From positions 3,844,001-3,908,000 of the forward strand of contig NZ_CP022188.1 in NCBI RefSeq assembly GCF_003111665.1: a stretch of 64,000 nt of DNA. Reading direction: 5' to 3'. Below are positions 1 to 11,583 of this stretch, one piece after another; positions within the stretch are counted from its first letter, which is position 1, and the number at the start of each line of letters is the position of its first letter. The position numbers and the translations under genes were made by a program. Source of the stretch: Parazoarcus communis. Lineage in GTDB: Bacteria > Pseudomonadota > Gammaproteobacteria > Burkholderiales > Rhodocyclaceae. The notes below the pieces were generated by a model. It made no database searches. It worked only from the letters and a program-made list of their open reading frames with translations, and had not been told where the DNA came from.

Positions 1-1288
<1,288 letters not shown>

Positions 1289-1302
1289 AATTATTCCTGT
1301 TG

Positions 1303-4300
1303 TTACGCTGCGGCCGGTTCGGCCATCCGCAACGCCTCTTCGATATCCACTTCCACCACGCGCGACACGCCCTGCTCCTGCATGGTCACCCCGACCAGTT
1401 GCTGCGCGATCTCCATCGTGATCTTGCTATGACTGATGAAGATGAACTGCGTCTGCGATGACATGCGCTTCACCATCTGTCCATAGCGCTCGGTATTCGT
1501 ATCGTCCAGTGGCGCATCAACCTCGTCAAGCATGCAGAAGGGCGCGGGATTGAGCTGGAACATCGCAAACACCAGCGCAATCGCCGTCAGCGCCTTCTCT
1601 CCGCCCGAAAGCAGGTGAATGGAGGCATTTTTCTTGCCCGGCGGCTGGGCCACGATCTGGATGCCTGCATCGAGAATCTCGTCGCCAGTCAGCACCAGCT
1701 CCGCGCGCCCGCCCCCGAACAGCTGCGGGAACAGCGTGGAGAACTGCATATTGACGGTATTGTAGGTCTCCTGCAGCTGCTCACGCGTATCGCGGTCGAT
1801 GCGGCGAATGGCATCTTCCAGCGTAGCAATGGCCTGGAGGAGGTCTTCGGTTTGCGCATCCAGGTATCCCTTGCGCTCGGATGCCGCCCGCAGTTCGTCG
1901 AGTGCGGCAAGGTTTACCGCCCCAAGTTCCGCAATTTCACGTCCCAGCCGAGCCACTTCGCGCTGCAGGGTCGTTTCCTTCGGGTCCGACGCCAGCAGCG
2001 GCGCCAGCGCGGCTTCGTCCGCCCCGGCCTCGACCAGACGTTCTTCGAACTGCGCGGACGCCAGTTCTGCTGCCTGTACCGCAAGTCTGAGCTCGGAAAC
2101 CCGGTTGCGCACCGGCGCGGCTTCCTGTTCGGTGCGCATGCGCAATTCCTCGACCTGGCGCAGCTTCGTCGTCATCTGCTCCAGCGCGTCACGGCACGAC
2201 GCCAGGGCGGCTTCCCGGCTCGTACGCATCGCAAGCGCGGATTGCAACGCATCGGCGCTGCGCGCATCGTCGATGGCCTCGAGTTCCTGCGCCCGTGCCT
2301 TGGTTTCCCGTGCGATGCGCTCGAGCTGCTCGGTGGCGAGCTGGTCATTGCGGGTAATGTCCTCGAGTTTGCCCGCACACTCCCGCTCCGAAAAACGTGC
2401 TTCCTGAAGATCCCGGGCACAGGCCTGTTCCAGCGCGCGCAGTTCGCGCAGGCTCTGCTCGCGCTCCTGCAGTACTTCGCTCGCGGCATCGAGCCGGTTG
2501 CGCTGCAGCTCTGCAAGTTCGATTGCGCGGGCGTGCTCGAGCTCGGCACGCGCATGGTGCTCGCGCTCGGTGGCTTCCTGATGCACCAGATCGTCCAGGT
2601 CGCGTTCGAGCTGGCTGCGCCTTTCTTCGGCACGGCTCAGCGCCTGACTGAGCTTGAGCACGTCAACCTGCTCGGCATGCAGTTGCGCCTGTGCGCCCTG
2701 AAGCTCGCGGCGCAAGCCATTGATGCGCTCCTGCAGGTCGGCCGCGGCCGCCTCGGCAGCCAGAAGTGCATCGTGCGCGCCACGGGCTTCGTCTTCCAGA
2801 GCGTGCTGTTGCTCTGCAAGCTGATCGATCTCGCGCTGACGCTCCATGACGCCATGCGTGCGGCTATCGGGCACAAAATGGATCAAGGCATGACGACTCA
2901 GCACCTGACCACGCGCTCCCACCAGACAGACATCCGCGTCCAGTTGCCCGCGTCGCTGCAGCCAGTCCTCGATATGCTCGACCGCGTAACATCCGCGCAG
3001 CCAGTCTTCCAGCAGCGGACGCAGACTTTCGTCCAGCAACTGCACGCGCTCGATCAGCGGTGTGGTGCCCGCTGGCGGGGATGAGACCGCTGCGGACATC
3101 GGCACACCACCCAGCGCCAGCGCGAGCGACTCGGGCGGCAACTCGTCGAGCATCCCGCGTGCAACCTCGTCGGCGCCTCCCTGGTCGAGCGTAAGGGCCG
3201 ACAAGCGTTCGCGGAGAACGGCCTCGACCGCGGCCTCCCAGCCTTCTGCCACGCGCAGACTGCGCCATAGCGGCGGCAGTTCAACGAAACCATGGCGCTT
3301 GAGCCAGTCGCCCAGCTTGCCCTGCGACTGCACCCTGGATTGCAGTTGCACCAGCGCATCGCGCCGGGCGCGCAATTCGGTCAGCCGGCGTTGAACCGTA
3401 CGTTCGTGATCCAGCGCAAGCTTCAGCCCAGCCTGCGCATCCGGCAAACGGCCCTGAAGATCGATGAGCGCCCCCTGCTGTTCCTCGAGCGCGTCCTGCT
3501 GCGCCTCGACGCGCGCCTCGCGCTCCGCCAGCGCACGCGCGTCCGGCCCCTGGATCGCGCCGCGTTCGGCCTCAAGGCGGGCCCGACGCTGCTGCAGGGC
3601 GTCCAGCGCACGGGTCGCACTCGCGCGGTTTGCCTCTTCCACCCGCAATTGCTGCTCGGTCTGAGCGAGTTCGCGACGCGCAGCCGCCACGGTGCCGTCA
3701 GCCGCCTGCCGGGCGGCGTCCGCATCAGGCAATCTGTCCGCAATTTCGACATGCCGGCCTTCGGCCTGCTCGGCGCGCATCGCGGCGTTCTCGGCGAGCG
3801 CCTCCCAGCGCTCGCGTTCGCCACCCATGGTTTCGCGGCGTGCCACCCAGTGTGCCTGATCGAGTTCAAGCTGGGCCAGACTGGCCTCGAGCCGCTTGCG
3901 TGCGTCGCCAAGGTGCTGCAGTTCGGTCTCGAGGCGGGTGACCTCGGCACTGACGGCGAAGAGGTCGCTCTGCGCGAGATGCACCGCTTCGGACGCGGAA
4001 AAATGTGCTTCACGACTGGCCTCGATCGCGCTATCGAGTTCCTGAAGGCGGGCGCTGTCGGTGTCGATCCGCAGGCTGTTCTGGTTCAGTTCCGCGACCA
4101 GACGCTGGTGCTCCGATCGTGCCTCATTGCGCTTGATCAGCCACAGCAACTGCTGCTTCTCGATGTGCGAGTTGTTGAGCGCGTTATATCGCGCAGCAAT
4201 TTCCGCCTGGGCCTCAAGATGCCCGATGCGTTCGCCAAGCTCGGTGCGGATGTCGTCCAGCCGGGCAAGGTTGTCACGTGCATCCGACAGACGGCCTTCG

Positions 4301-4839
4301 GTTTCCTTGCGCCGCTCGCGATACTTGGTGACCCCCGCGGCTTCCTCCAGAAAACCACGAATATCCTCGGGGCGCGCCTCGATGATGCGCGAGATCATGC
4401 CCTGCTCGATGATCGCGTATGCCCTCGGACCCAGCCCGGTGCCGAGAAAGACATCGATCACGTCCTTGCGCCGTACGTGAACGTTATTGATGTAGTAGCT
4501 CGAATCGCCACTGCGGTCGAGCACCCGCTTGACCGAGATCTCGGCATAGCGCGACCACTGCCCCGACGCCCGGCCCTCGCTGTTGTCGAAGACCATCTCG
4601 ACGCTCGCACGCGACACCGCCTTGCGGGTGGTCGAGCCGTTGAAGATGACGTCCTGCATCGACTCCCCGCGTAGCGCAGACGCCCGCGTCTCGCCCAGCA
4701 CCCAGCGCACCGCGTCGATGATGTTCGACTTGCCGCAACCGTTGGGACCGACGACCCCTACCAGGTTACCCGGCATGATCACGGTCGTCGGATCGACGAA
4801 GGTCTTGAAACCGGCAAGTTTGAGCTTGGAAAGACGCAC
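1303..4839 (-). CDS. smc: Chromosome segregation ATPase SMC
   Basis: 1,178 aa, normal for bacterial SMC. Walker A GPNGCGKSNI is at residues 31-40; the ABC signature LLSGGEKALT is at about 1076-1085; Walker B (CMLDEVD) is near 1102-1108, with the D-loop following. Two long coiled-coil arms rich in Glu, Ala, Leu and Arg flank a hinge at about 500-660. The protein dimerises through the hinge and, with ScpA/ScpB, organises and segregates chromosomes. Transcribed with zipA; divergent from dapC across about 137 bp. Very long open frames on the opposite strand here are antisense shadows produced by high-GC codon use. Confidence 0.98.
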   Translation of the reverse strand: MRLSKLKLAGFKTFVDPTTVIMPGNLVGVVGPNGCGKSNIIDAVRWVLGETRASALRGESMQDVIFNGSTTRKAVSRASVEMVFDNSEGRASGQWSRYAEISVKRVLDRSGDSSYYINNVHVRRKDVIDVFLGTGLGPRAYAIIEQGMISRIIEARPEDIRGFLEEAAGVTKYRERRKETEGRLSDARDNLARLDDIRTELGERIGHLEAQAEIAARYNALNNSHIEKQQLLWLIKRNEARSEHQRLVAELNQNSLRIDTDSARLQELDSAIEASREAHFSASEAVHLAQSDLFAVSAEVTRLETELQHLGDARKRLEASLAQLELDQAHWVARRETMGGERERWEALAENAAMRAEQAEGRHVEIADRLPDADAARQAADGTVAAARRELAQTEQQLRVEEANRASATRALDALQQRRARLEAERGAIQGPDARALAEREARVEAQQDALEEQQGALIDLQGRLPDAQAGLKLALDHERTVQRRLTELRARRDALVQLQSRVQSQGKLGDWLKRHGFVELPPLWRSLRVAEGWEAAVEAVLRERLSALTLDQGGADEVARGMLDELPPESLALALGGVPMSAAVSSPPAGTTPLIERVQLLDESLRPLLEDWLRGCYAVEHIEDWLQRRGQLDADVCLVGARGQVLSRHALIHFVPDSRTHGVMERQREIDQLAEQQHALEDEARGAHDALLAAEAAAADLQERINGLRRELQGAQAQLHAEQVDVLKLSQALSRAEERRSQLERDLDDLVHQEATEREHHARAELEHARAIELAELQRNRLDAASEVLQEREQSLRELRALEQACARDLQEARFSERECAGKLEDITRNDQLATEQLERIARETKARAQELEAIDDARSADALQSALAMRTSREAALASCRDALEQMTTKLRQVEELRMRTEQEAAPVRNRVSELRLAVQAAELASAQFEERLVEAGADEAALAPLLASDPKETTLQREVARLGREIAELGAVNLAALDELRAASERKGYLDAQTEDLLQAIATLEDAIRRIDRDTREQLQETYNTVNMQFSTLFPQLFGGGRAELVLTGDEILDAGIQIVAQPPGKKNASIHLLSGGEKALTAIALVFAMFQLNPAPFCMLDEVDAPLDDTNTERYGQMVKRMSSQTQFIFISHSKITMEIAQQLVGVTMQEQGVSRVVEVDIEEALRMAEPAAA

Positions 4840-4976
4840 GATGGGGCGCAGGCAGTGTGGGAAACAGGGTGATAAGACCCGGATTCGGTAATGCCGGGAA
4901 GGCGGCGCATGATAACATCTTCGGCCTTTACGACCCCTTCGGTCCGGCCTCAGAACCGGATGAAAAGTGTTCCAAA

Positions 4977-6170
4977 GTGAATCCGAACCTGACCCGTCTG
5001 CACTCCTACCCGTTTGAAAAACTGCGCAAGCTGTTCGAGGGTATTACGCCACCTGCCGGCCTCAAGCCCATCAGGCTCTCGATCGGCGAACCCCAGCACG
5101 CTACGCCGAACTTCATTCGTCAGGCATTGGCCGACAACCTCGACGGACTCGCGACCTACCCCACCACCCAGGGCTCGGATGCGTTGCGCGGTGCCATTGC
5201 CGGCTGGCTGCAGCGACGTTACGGCCTGCCCGCGATCGACGCGGCAAGCCAGGTACTGCCGGTTAACGGATCGCGCGAGGCGCTGTTCGCCTTCGGCCAG
5301 TGCGTAATAGACGGCAAGCGACCGGGCGCCAAAGTGCTGTGTCCGAACCCCTTCTATCAGATCTACGAGGGCGCGGCCTTCCTGGCCGGCGCTGAGCCGG
5401 TGTTTTTGAACAATGTGCCAGGCAATGGATTCGCGTCCGATTTCGACAGCATTCCGGAGGAAACCTGGCGCGACGTGCAGCTCGTATTCGTGTGTTCGCC
5501 GGGCAATCCGACCGGGCGCGTTCTCAGCCAGGAAGAATGGCAGCGCCTGTTCGAACTCTCCGACCAGCACGATTTCGTGATTGCGGCGGACGAATGTTAT
5601 TCGGAAATCTATTTCGACGACGACGCACGCCCCATCGGCGCACTCGAGGCGGCCCACCGTCTGGGGCGCACCGACTTCCGCAACGTGGTGATGTTCTCCA
5701 GCCTGTCCAAGCGTTCCAACGTCCCAGGTCTGCGCTCGGGATTCGTCGCCGGCGACGCACGCATTCTCAAGGACTTTCTGCGCTACCGCACATACCACGG
5801 CTGCGCGATGAGCAATACTGTGCAGGCAACCTCGATTGCAGCCTGGAATGACGAAGCCCATGTCGCAGAAAACCGCCGCCTGTACCGCGAAAAGTTCGCC
5901 CTGATCACGCCCATGCTGTCAGCCTGCCTCGAAGTCGAATTGCCGGACGCCGGATTTTACCTGTGGGCGCGTACCCCGCTGCCCGACACCGAGTTCGCTC
6001 GTCGCCTGCAGGCTGAATATAATGTGACGGTGCTGCCCGGCAGCTACCTCGCCCGCGAGTCCGGCGGAATCAACCCCGGCGCCGGCTTCGTGCGCATTGC
6101 GCTCGTGGCCGACACCGCCGAATGTGTGGAAGCGGCGGAACGTATCGTCGCCTTCTGTCAAAAACTGTAA
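4977..6170 (+). CDS. dapC: Succinyldiaminopimelate transaminase DapC
   Basis: 397 aa from the GTG at 4977, chosen because the family N-terminus ([16 protein letters not shown]) begins there; the frame is open further upstream but that part is not protein-like. Fold-type I PLP aminotransferase: N-terminal substrate region, [21 protein letters not shown], and the PLP-lysine motif [19 protein letters not shown] with the Schiff-base Lys in SLSK. It converts N-succinyl-2-amino-6-oxopimelate to N-succinyl-LL-2,6-diaminopimelate, using glutamate, in lysine and murein precursor synthesis. dapD follows after 14 bp and dapE is nearby, which favours DapC over a generic aspartate or alanine aminotransferase. 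Confidence 0.9.
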   Translation: MNPNLTRLHSYPFEKLRKLFEGITPPAGLKPIRLSIGEPQHATPNFIRQALADNLDGLATYPTTQGSDALRGAIAGWLQRRYGLPAIDAASQVLPVNGSREALFAFGQCVIDGKRPGAKVLCPNPFYQIYEGAAFLAGAEPVFLNNVPGNGFASDFDSIPEETWRDVQLVFVCSPGNPTGRVLSQEEWQRLFELSDQHDFVIAADECYSEIYFDDDARPIGALEAAHRLGRTDFRNVVMFSSLSKRSNVPGLRSGFVAGDARILKDFLRYRTYHGCAMSNTVQATSIAAWNDEAHVAENRRLYREKFALITPMLSACLEVELPDAGFYLWARTPLPDTEFARRLQAEYNVTVLPGSYLARESGGINPGAGFVRIALVADTAECVEAAERIVAFCQKL

Positions 6171-6184
6171 GAGAGCCCCCTCAA

Positions 6185-7003
6185 ATGCAAGAACTGCAAA
6201 CCATCATCGACACCGCCTTCGAAAACCGCGCCAGCCTGTCGCCCTCCTCCGCTCCGGCCGAGATCCGCAATGCCGTGGAAAGCGTGATTGCAGGCCTCGA
6301 CGCCGGCACACTGCGCGTTGCCGAAAAGAAGGATGGCCAGTGGGTGGTTAACCAGTGGATCAAGAAGGCCGTTCTGATCTCCTTCCGTCTGCGTGACAAC
6401 GAAGTCATGCCGGCCGGCAGCCTCAACTTCTTCGACAAGGTGCCCACCAAGTTCGGCGATTACACCCCCGAACAGTTCCGCGAAGGCGGCTTCCGCGTGG
6501 TGCCGCCTGCCGTCGCACGCAAGGGCAGCTTCATCGGCAAGAACGTGGTGCTGATGCCCTCTTACGTGAACATCGGCGCCTATGTCGATGAAGGCACCAT
6601 GGTGGACACTTGGGCAACCGTCGGTTCCTGCGCCCAGATCGGCAAGAACGTGCACCTGTCGGGTGGCGTCGGGATCGGTGGCGTGCTCGAACCCATCCAG
6701 GCCGGACCGGTGATCATCGAGGACAATGTCTTCGTCGGCGCGCGCTCGGAAGTCGTCGAAGGCGTGATCATCGAAGAGAACGCCGTGCTGTCGATGGGTG
6801 TGTACATTGGCCAGAGCACCAAGATCTACGATCGCGAAACCGGCGAAGTGCATTACGGCCGTGTCCCGGCCGGCGCTGTTGTCGTGCCCGGCAGCCTGCC
6901 TTCGGCCTGCGGCAAGTACAGCCTGTACTGCGCGGTCATCGTGAAAAAAGTGGACGCACAGACCCGCGCCAAGACCGCCATCAACGATCTGCTGCGCGCC
7001 TGA
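6185..7003 (+). CDS. dapD: Tetrahydrodipicolinate N-succinyltransferase DapD
   Basis: 272 aa, typical length. The start is the ATG at 6185, preceded by GAGAG at 6171-6175; the frame extends upstream into dapC but without similarity. The protein shows left-handed beta-helix hexapeptide repeats ([20 protein letters not shown], then [18 protein letters not shown]) and a C-terminal active-site region (VVVPGSLPS, then [13 protein letters not shown]). It transfers succinyl from succinyl-CoA to tetrahydrodipicolinate, one step before DapC. It is coupled to dapC by a 14-bp gap, and a GC-rich hairpin lies 19 bp after the stop. Confidence 0.97.
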   Translation: MQELQTIIDTAFENRASLSPSSAPAEIRNAVESVIAGLDAGTLRVAEKKDGQWVVNQWIKKAVLISFRLRDNEVMPAGSLNFFDKVPTKFGDYTPEQFREGGFRVVPPAVARKGSFIGKNVVLMPSYVNIGAYVDEGTMVDTWATVGSCAQIGKNVHLSGGVGIGGVLEPIQAGPVIIEDNVFVGARSEVVEGVIIEENAVLSMGVYIGQSTKIYDRETGEVHYGRVPAGAVVVPGSLPSACGKYSLYCAVIVKKVDAQTRAKTAINDLLRA

Positions 7004-7022
7004 TCCGACGTTTCTGCCTTCA

Positions 7023-7040
7023 ACGGGGCTTCGGCCCCGT
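7023..7040 (+). terminator. Hairpin after dapD, possible weak terminator
   Basis: A perfect 7-bp stem, ACGGGGC/GCCCCGT, closes a TTCG loop and is followed by ATTTGATTG rather than a clean U-tract. It lies between dapD and pilU and could end or attenuate the dapCD transcript. The UUCG loop is very stable; the poor T-run makes full termination uncertain. Confidence 0.5.
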
Positions 7041-7071
7041 ATTTGATTGACCTGCCCGGGAGTCCGAAGCA

Positions 7072-8250
7072 ATGATTTTCGACAAGCTTTTCCAGCTCAT
7101 GGCCGAAAAACAGGCCTCGGATATCTTCATCACGGCGGGTGCTCCGATCCACATCAAGATTCAGGGTCATACCGTACCGATCAATCAGCAGGTCATGGAT
7201 CCCGCCATGACCCAGAAGATGATCTACGAGATGATGACGCCGGAGCAGATCGAGCACTTCGAGCGCGACAAGGAGCTGAACCTCTCGTTTGGTCGTCGCG
7301 ATGTCGGCAACTTCCGGGTCAACGTGTTTCTCCAGCGCAATTCGGTTGCCGTGGTTGTGCGCTTCATCCAGGGCGACATCCCAACCATCGAGAGCCTTGG
7401 CCTGCCTGGCTCCTTGAATGATGTCGTGATGGAAAAACGTGGTCTGGTACTCGTGGTTGGCGCCACGGGTTCCGGCAAATCGACCACGCTTGCGTCGATG
7501 ATCGACCACCGCAACCGTAACCGCACCGGGCATATCCTGACGGTTGAAGACCCGATCGAGTATCTGTTCAAGCACCGCAAGTCGGTCGTCAACCAGCGCG
7601 AAGTCGGCATCGACACCCATAGCTGGCACGAAGCCCTGCGCAACGCCATGCGTCAGGCGCCCGACTGCATCCTGATCGGTGAAATTCGCGACAAGGAAAC
7701 CATGCAGGCTGCGCTCGCCTATGCGCAGACCGGGCATCTGTGCCTGGCCACCCTGCACGCCAACAATGCTTATCACGCGCTGAACCGGATCTCCAACTTC
7801 TTCCCGATGGAGAACCGCTCCCTCCTTTATCTCGACCTTTCCGTTGCACTGCGCTGCATCATCTCGCAGCGCCTGGTCCGCAAACCCGACGGAAGGCGGA
7901 TTCCGGCAGTTGAGACCCTGATGAACACCCGTCATGTGGCGGAACTGATCGAACGTGGCGAAATCAATGCGGTGAAGGAAGCCATGGAGCAAAGCCTTGC
8001 CCCCGGCTCACAGACCTTCGAGCAGGACCTGTTCCGTCTCTATCACGAAAAGATCATCACCCTCGACGAGGCCCTGGCCAACTCCGATTCGCCAACCAAC
8101 CTGTCGTGGCTGATCAACAACGCCCAGTTCAACCCCAACGCCAAGACCGACAACGAAAAACCGGCCCCGCAGATCACGGACTTCGAGAGCACCCAGCCCG
8201 ACGGCGCCTCCTTCCGTGAATTCACCCTGCACCTGGACGGAAACGGCTAG
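7072..8250 (+). CDS. pilU: Type IV pilus retraction ATPase, PilU type
   Basis: 392 aa. Secretion ATPase of the PilT/PilU family: Walker A GATGSGKSTT at 130-139, Asp box TVEDPIEYL at 157-165, Walker B CILIGEIRD at 199-207, His box ATLHANNAYHALNRI at about 226-240. The C-terminal segment GSQTFEQDLFRLYHEKIIT followed by SDSPTNLSW is characteristic of PilU rather than PilT. PilU supports PilT in pilus retraction at the inner-membrane face (twitching, DNA uptake). It is unusual in sitting among lysine genes without pilT beside it; pilT is presumably elsewhere. The start ATG follows CCGGGAGTCCGAAGCA, with GGGAG as ribosome binding site. Confidence 0.93.
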   Translation: MIFDKLFQLMAEKQASDIFITAGAPIHIKIQGHTVPINQQVMDPAMTQKMIYEMMTPEQIEHFERDKELNLSFGRRDVGNFRVNVFLQRNSVAVVVRFIQGDIPTIESLGLPGSLNDVVMEKRGLVLVVGATGSGKSTTLASMIDHRNRNRTGHILTVEDPIEYLFKHRKSVVNQREVGIDTHSWHEALRNAMRQAPDCILIGEIRDKETMQAALAYAQTGHLCLATLHANNAYHALNRISNFFPMENRSLLYLDLSVALRCIISQRLVRKPDGRRIPAVETLMNTRHVAELIERGEINAVKEAMEQSLAPGSQTFEQDLFRLYHEKIITLDEALANSDSPTNLSWLINNAQFNPNAKTDNEKPAPQITDFESTQPDGASFREFTLHLDGNG

Positions 8251-8265
8251 TACCGCACACAATAA

Positions 8266-9417
<1,152 letters not shown>

Positions 9418-9424
9418 CCCTGAC

Positions 9425-10384
9425 ATGACCCACGACACCGACGCTCACGAGCACGACGAACACGATCACGACCACGAGCACGAAAGTGGCCCGCTTGCCG
9501 AACTCGTTACCGTACGCGACTGGCTGCGCTACGCCGTCACCCGTTTCAATCGCGGCCAGGTTTTTTGCGGCCACGGCGTCACCAGCGTTTTCGACGAAGC
9601 CGCATGGCTGATCCTGTCCTCGCTCGCGCTCCCGATCGACCGCCTCGACCCCTTCCTCGACGCCTGCATTCCGTCCGATGAGCGCGTTGCACTGTTCGAG
9701 AACATCGAGCGCCGCGTCGTCGAACGCGTACCCACGGCCTATCTGGTCAAGGAAGCCTGGCTCGGGGATTTCCGCTTCTACGTCGATGAACGTGTGATCG
9801 TGCCGCGCTCCTTCTTTGCCGAGCTGCTCGACGAAGGGTTCTCGCCCTGGATCGAGGACCCCGACACCGTCACCAGCGCACTCGACCTGTGCACCGGTTC
9901 CGGCTGCCTTGCCATCCTGATGGCACACGTCTTCCCCAACGCCGACATCGCTGCGGTCGACCTTTCCGAAGACGCGCTGGCCGTCGCCCGCCGCAACGTA
10001 GACGACTACGGCCTTGGCGATCAGGTCGAACTGATCCAAAGCGACGTGTTCAGCAATGTCGGCGACCGTCGTTTCGACCTGATCCTGAGCAACCCGCCCT
10101 ACGTCACGGCCGATGCAATGGCAGCCCTGCCCGCCGAATACCGCCACGAGCCCGAAATGGCGCTCGCTGCCGGTAGCGACGGGCTCGACATCGTGCGAAC
10201 ATTGATCGCGGAAGCGGCCAGTCATCTCCACCCCGAGGGGATACTCGCGGTGGAAGTCGGGCACAATCGTGATCTGGTGGAAAGTGCATTCCCGGAACTG
10301 CCGTTCAACTGGCTCAGCACACGCGGGGGCGAAGACATGGTATTCATTCTGCGACGAGAAGATCTGCCGGGCGCCCAGGACTGA
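9425..10384 (+). CDS. prmB: Ribosomal protein uL3 N5-glutamine methyltransferase PrmB
   Basis: 319 aa from the ATG at 9425; the frame opens upstream inside dapE but without similarity. Class I SAM methyltransferase of the HemK/PrmB family: SAM-binding motif DLCTGSGC at 154-161, acidic VDLSEDAL near 178-185, and catalytic NPPY at 223-226, which holds the glutamine amide. It methylates a glutamine of 50S protein L3. Odd feature: residues 3-19 carry seven histidines mixed with Asp/Glu, like a metal-binding tail, which PrmB does not usually have. It follows dapE by 7 bp, probably in the same message. Confidence 0.92.
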   Translation: MTHDTDAHEHDEHDHDHEHESGPLAELVTVRDWLRYAVTRFNRGQVFCGHGVTSVFDEAAWLILSSLALPIDRLDPFLDACIPSDERVALFENIERRVVERVPTAYLVKEAWLGDFRFYVDERVIVPRSFFAELLDEGFSPWIEDPDTVTSALDLCTGSGCLAILMAHVFPNADIAAVDLSEDALAVARRNVDDYGLGDQVELIQSDVFSNVGDRRFDLILSNPPYVTADAMAALPAEYRHEPEMALAAGSDGLDIVRTLIAEAASHLHPEGILAVEVGHNRDLVESAFPELPFNWLSTRGGEDMVFILRREDLPGAQD

Positions 10385-10444
10385 GCGCACCGGAATTCCG
10401 TGCCGGCCTGCATGGCAGACCGGCACGTTCGGGGAGAGAACAAG

Positions 10445-10903
10445 ATGGCGATGGAACGCCCGATTCTGCTGATCGAGGACAACCCCGATGACGAAGCCCT
10501 GACGCTACGCGCGTTCACAAAGAACCGGATCACCAATCCGGTTGTCGTGGCCAGAGATGGCGTCGAGGCCATCGATTACCTCACCGGAACCGGCTCACAT
10601 CAGGGGCGGGACATGACGGTCATGCCGGTGCTGATTCTGCTCGACCTCAAACTGCCCCGGATCGACGGTCTGGAAGTGCTGCGCCGCATTCGCGCGGAAG
10701 AGCACACCGCGATGCTGCCGGTGGTGGTGCTCACGACATCGCGCGAAATCCAGGACATCCAGCAGGCCTACCGGCTCGGCGCCAACAGCTATATTCGTAA
10801 GCCGGTGGACTACGAGCGCTTCATTCACGCCGTCAGCCAGATTGCCCTGTACTGGCTGACGCTCAACGAAACGCCCGAAAGCGCGGCAAACAGCCCGTAC
10901 TGA
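10445..10903 (+). CDS. Stand-alone response regulator (Rcp1-like receiver domain)
   Basis: 152 aa from the ATG at 10445, preceded by GGGGAGAGAACAAG. Single receiver domain, no output domain. Acidic pocket EDNPDD (11-16), phospho-acceptor Asp67 in ILLDLKLP, switch Thr97/98 in VVLTTS, Lys119 in YIRKP. The EDNPDDEALTLRAF N-terminus and the long loop before the phospho-Asp match Rcp1-like regulators that usually pair with bacteriophytochrome or hybrid histidine kinases. No kinase is nearby, so the partner is unknown. It is followed by a strong terminator shared with the isc operon. Confidence 0.85.
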   Translation: MAMERPILLIEDNPDDEALTLRAFTKNRITNPVVVARDGVEAIDYLTGTGSHQGRDMTVMPVLILLDLKLPRIDGLEVLRRIRAEEHTAMLPVVVLTTSREIQDIQQAYRLGANSYIRKPVDYERFIHAVSQIALYWLTLNETPESAANSPY

Positions 10904-10964
10904 TCAACTGCACAGGCCCGCTCACGCGCAGGAAGCACACGGTGCAGCCGCTCGCCTGATACGC

Positions 10965-11006
10965 AAAAAAAGACCCGCTCAGCTTGACGCTTGCGGGTCT
11001 TCTTCC
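10965..11006. terminator. Bidirectional intrinsic terminator
   Basis: Stem AAGACCCGC (10970-10978) pairs with GCGGGTCTT (10993-11001). A-rich flank on the left and TCTTCCTT on the right give a U-rich tail for plus transcripts and a TTTTTT tail for minus transcripts. It sits between the converging response regulator and iscX and can end both messages. Confidence 0.85.
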
Positions 11007-11047
11007 TTGCGACTCCGGGCTGTCGCCCACTGTCGCTGACCGAGCAC

Positions 11048-11242
11048 TTAGCTCAGCTCATCGATCCAGGCCTGCTGAATGCCTTCGAGAATGCGTTCAC
11101 CACAGTGCTTCGCATCATCGTCAAACTCGGGCAAGGCAAGCACCCAGTTCATCAGGTCGACAAAATTCACCTTGGTCGGGTCGACATCCGGATGTGCATC
11201 GGCAAGCTGGATACCGATCTCCTGAACTTCAGTCCATTTCAT
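11048..11242 (-). CDS. iscX: Fe-S cluster assembly protein IscX
   Basis: 64 aa, normal for IscX (YfhJ). Small acidic helical protein: MKWTEV start, then DAHPDVDPTKVNFVDL and LPEFDDD, all family marks. It binds IscS and probably tunes its activity or donates iron. It is the last gene of the isc operon; its ATG overlaps the fdx TGA by one base, indicating translational coupling. A terminator follows 42 bp beyond. Confidence 0.95.
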   Translation of the reverse strand: MKWTEVQEIGIQLADAHPDVDPTKVNFVDLMNWVLALPEFDDDAKHCGERILEGIQQAWIDELS

Positions 11243-11583
11243 CAGTGCTTGCCCTCCCTAGCCATGTTGATGGTGTAGCGCGGAATCTCGACCACCAGCG
11301 GAACGGCACGGACGACAGCCTGACAGGAGAGCCGGGACTGCGGTTCCAGGCCCCAGGCCTTGTCCAGCAGATCCTCCTCCTCTTCTTCCGCTTCTCCGAG
11401 CGAGGAAAAGCCCTCACGCACGATCACGTGGCAGGTCGTGCAGGCACAGGACTTCTCGCATGCGTGCTCGATCTCGATGCCATTTTCAAGCAGGCCGTCA
11501 CAGATGGTGGTGCCTTCGGCAACCTCCAGAACCGTTCCCTCCGGGCACAGTTCGACATGCGGCAGCACAATAATCTGGGTCAT
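11242..11583 (-). CDS. fdx: ISC-type [2Fe-2S] ferredoxin Fdx
   Basis: 113 aa. Adrenodoxin-like [2Fe-2S] ferredoxin with cluster ligands Cys42, Cys48, Cys51 and Cys87 (pattern C-x5-C-x2-C, then LSCQ). An acidic run (EAEEEEED) lies between the last two ligands. It supplies electrons for cluster assembly on IscU/IscA. The ATG overlaps the hscA stop (ATGA) and its stop overlaps iscX, placing it tightly in the isc operon. Confidence 0.96.
   Translation of the reverse strand: MTQIIVLPHVELCPEGTVLEVAEGTTICDGLLENGIEIEHACEKSCACTTCHVIVREGFSSLGEAEEEEEDLLDKAWGLEPQSRLSCQAVVRAVPLVVEIPRYTINMAREGKH

Noticed and set aside
1615..4674. Long plus-strand frames (489 and 460 codons) inside smc
   Set aside because: They are exact antisense of a well-conserved SMC gene and have no recognisable motifs; high-GC codon bias makes such shadows.
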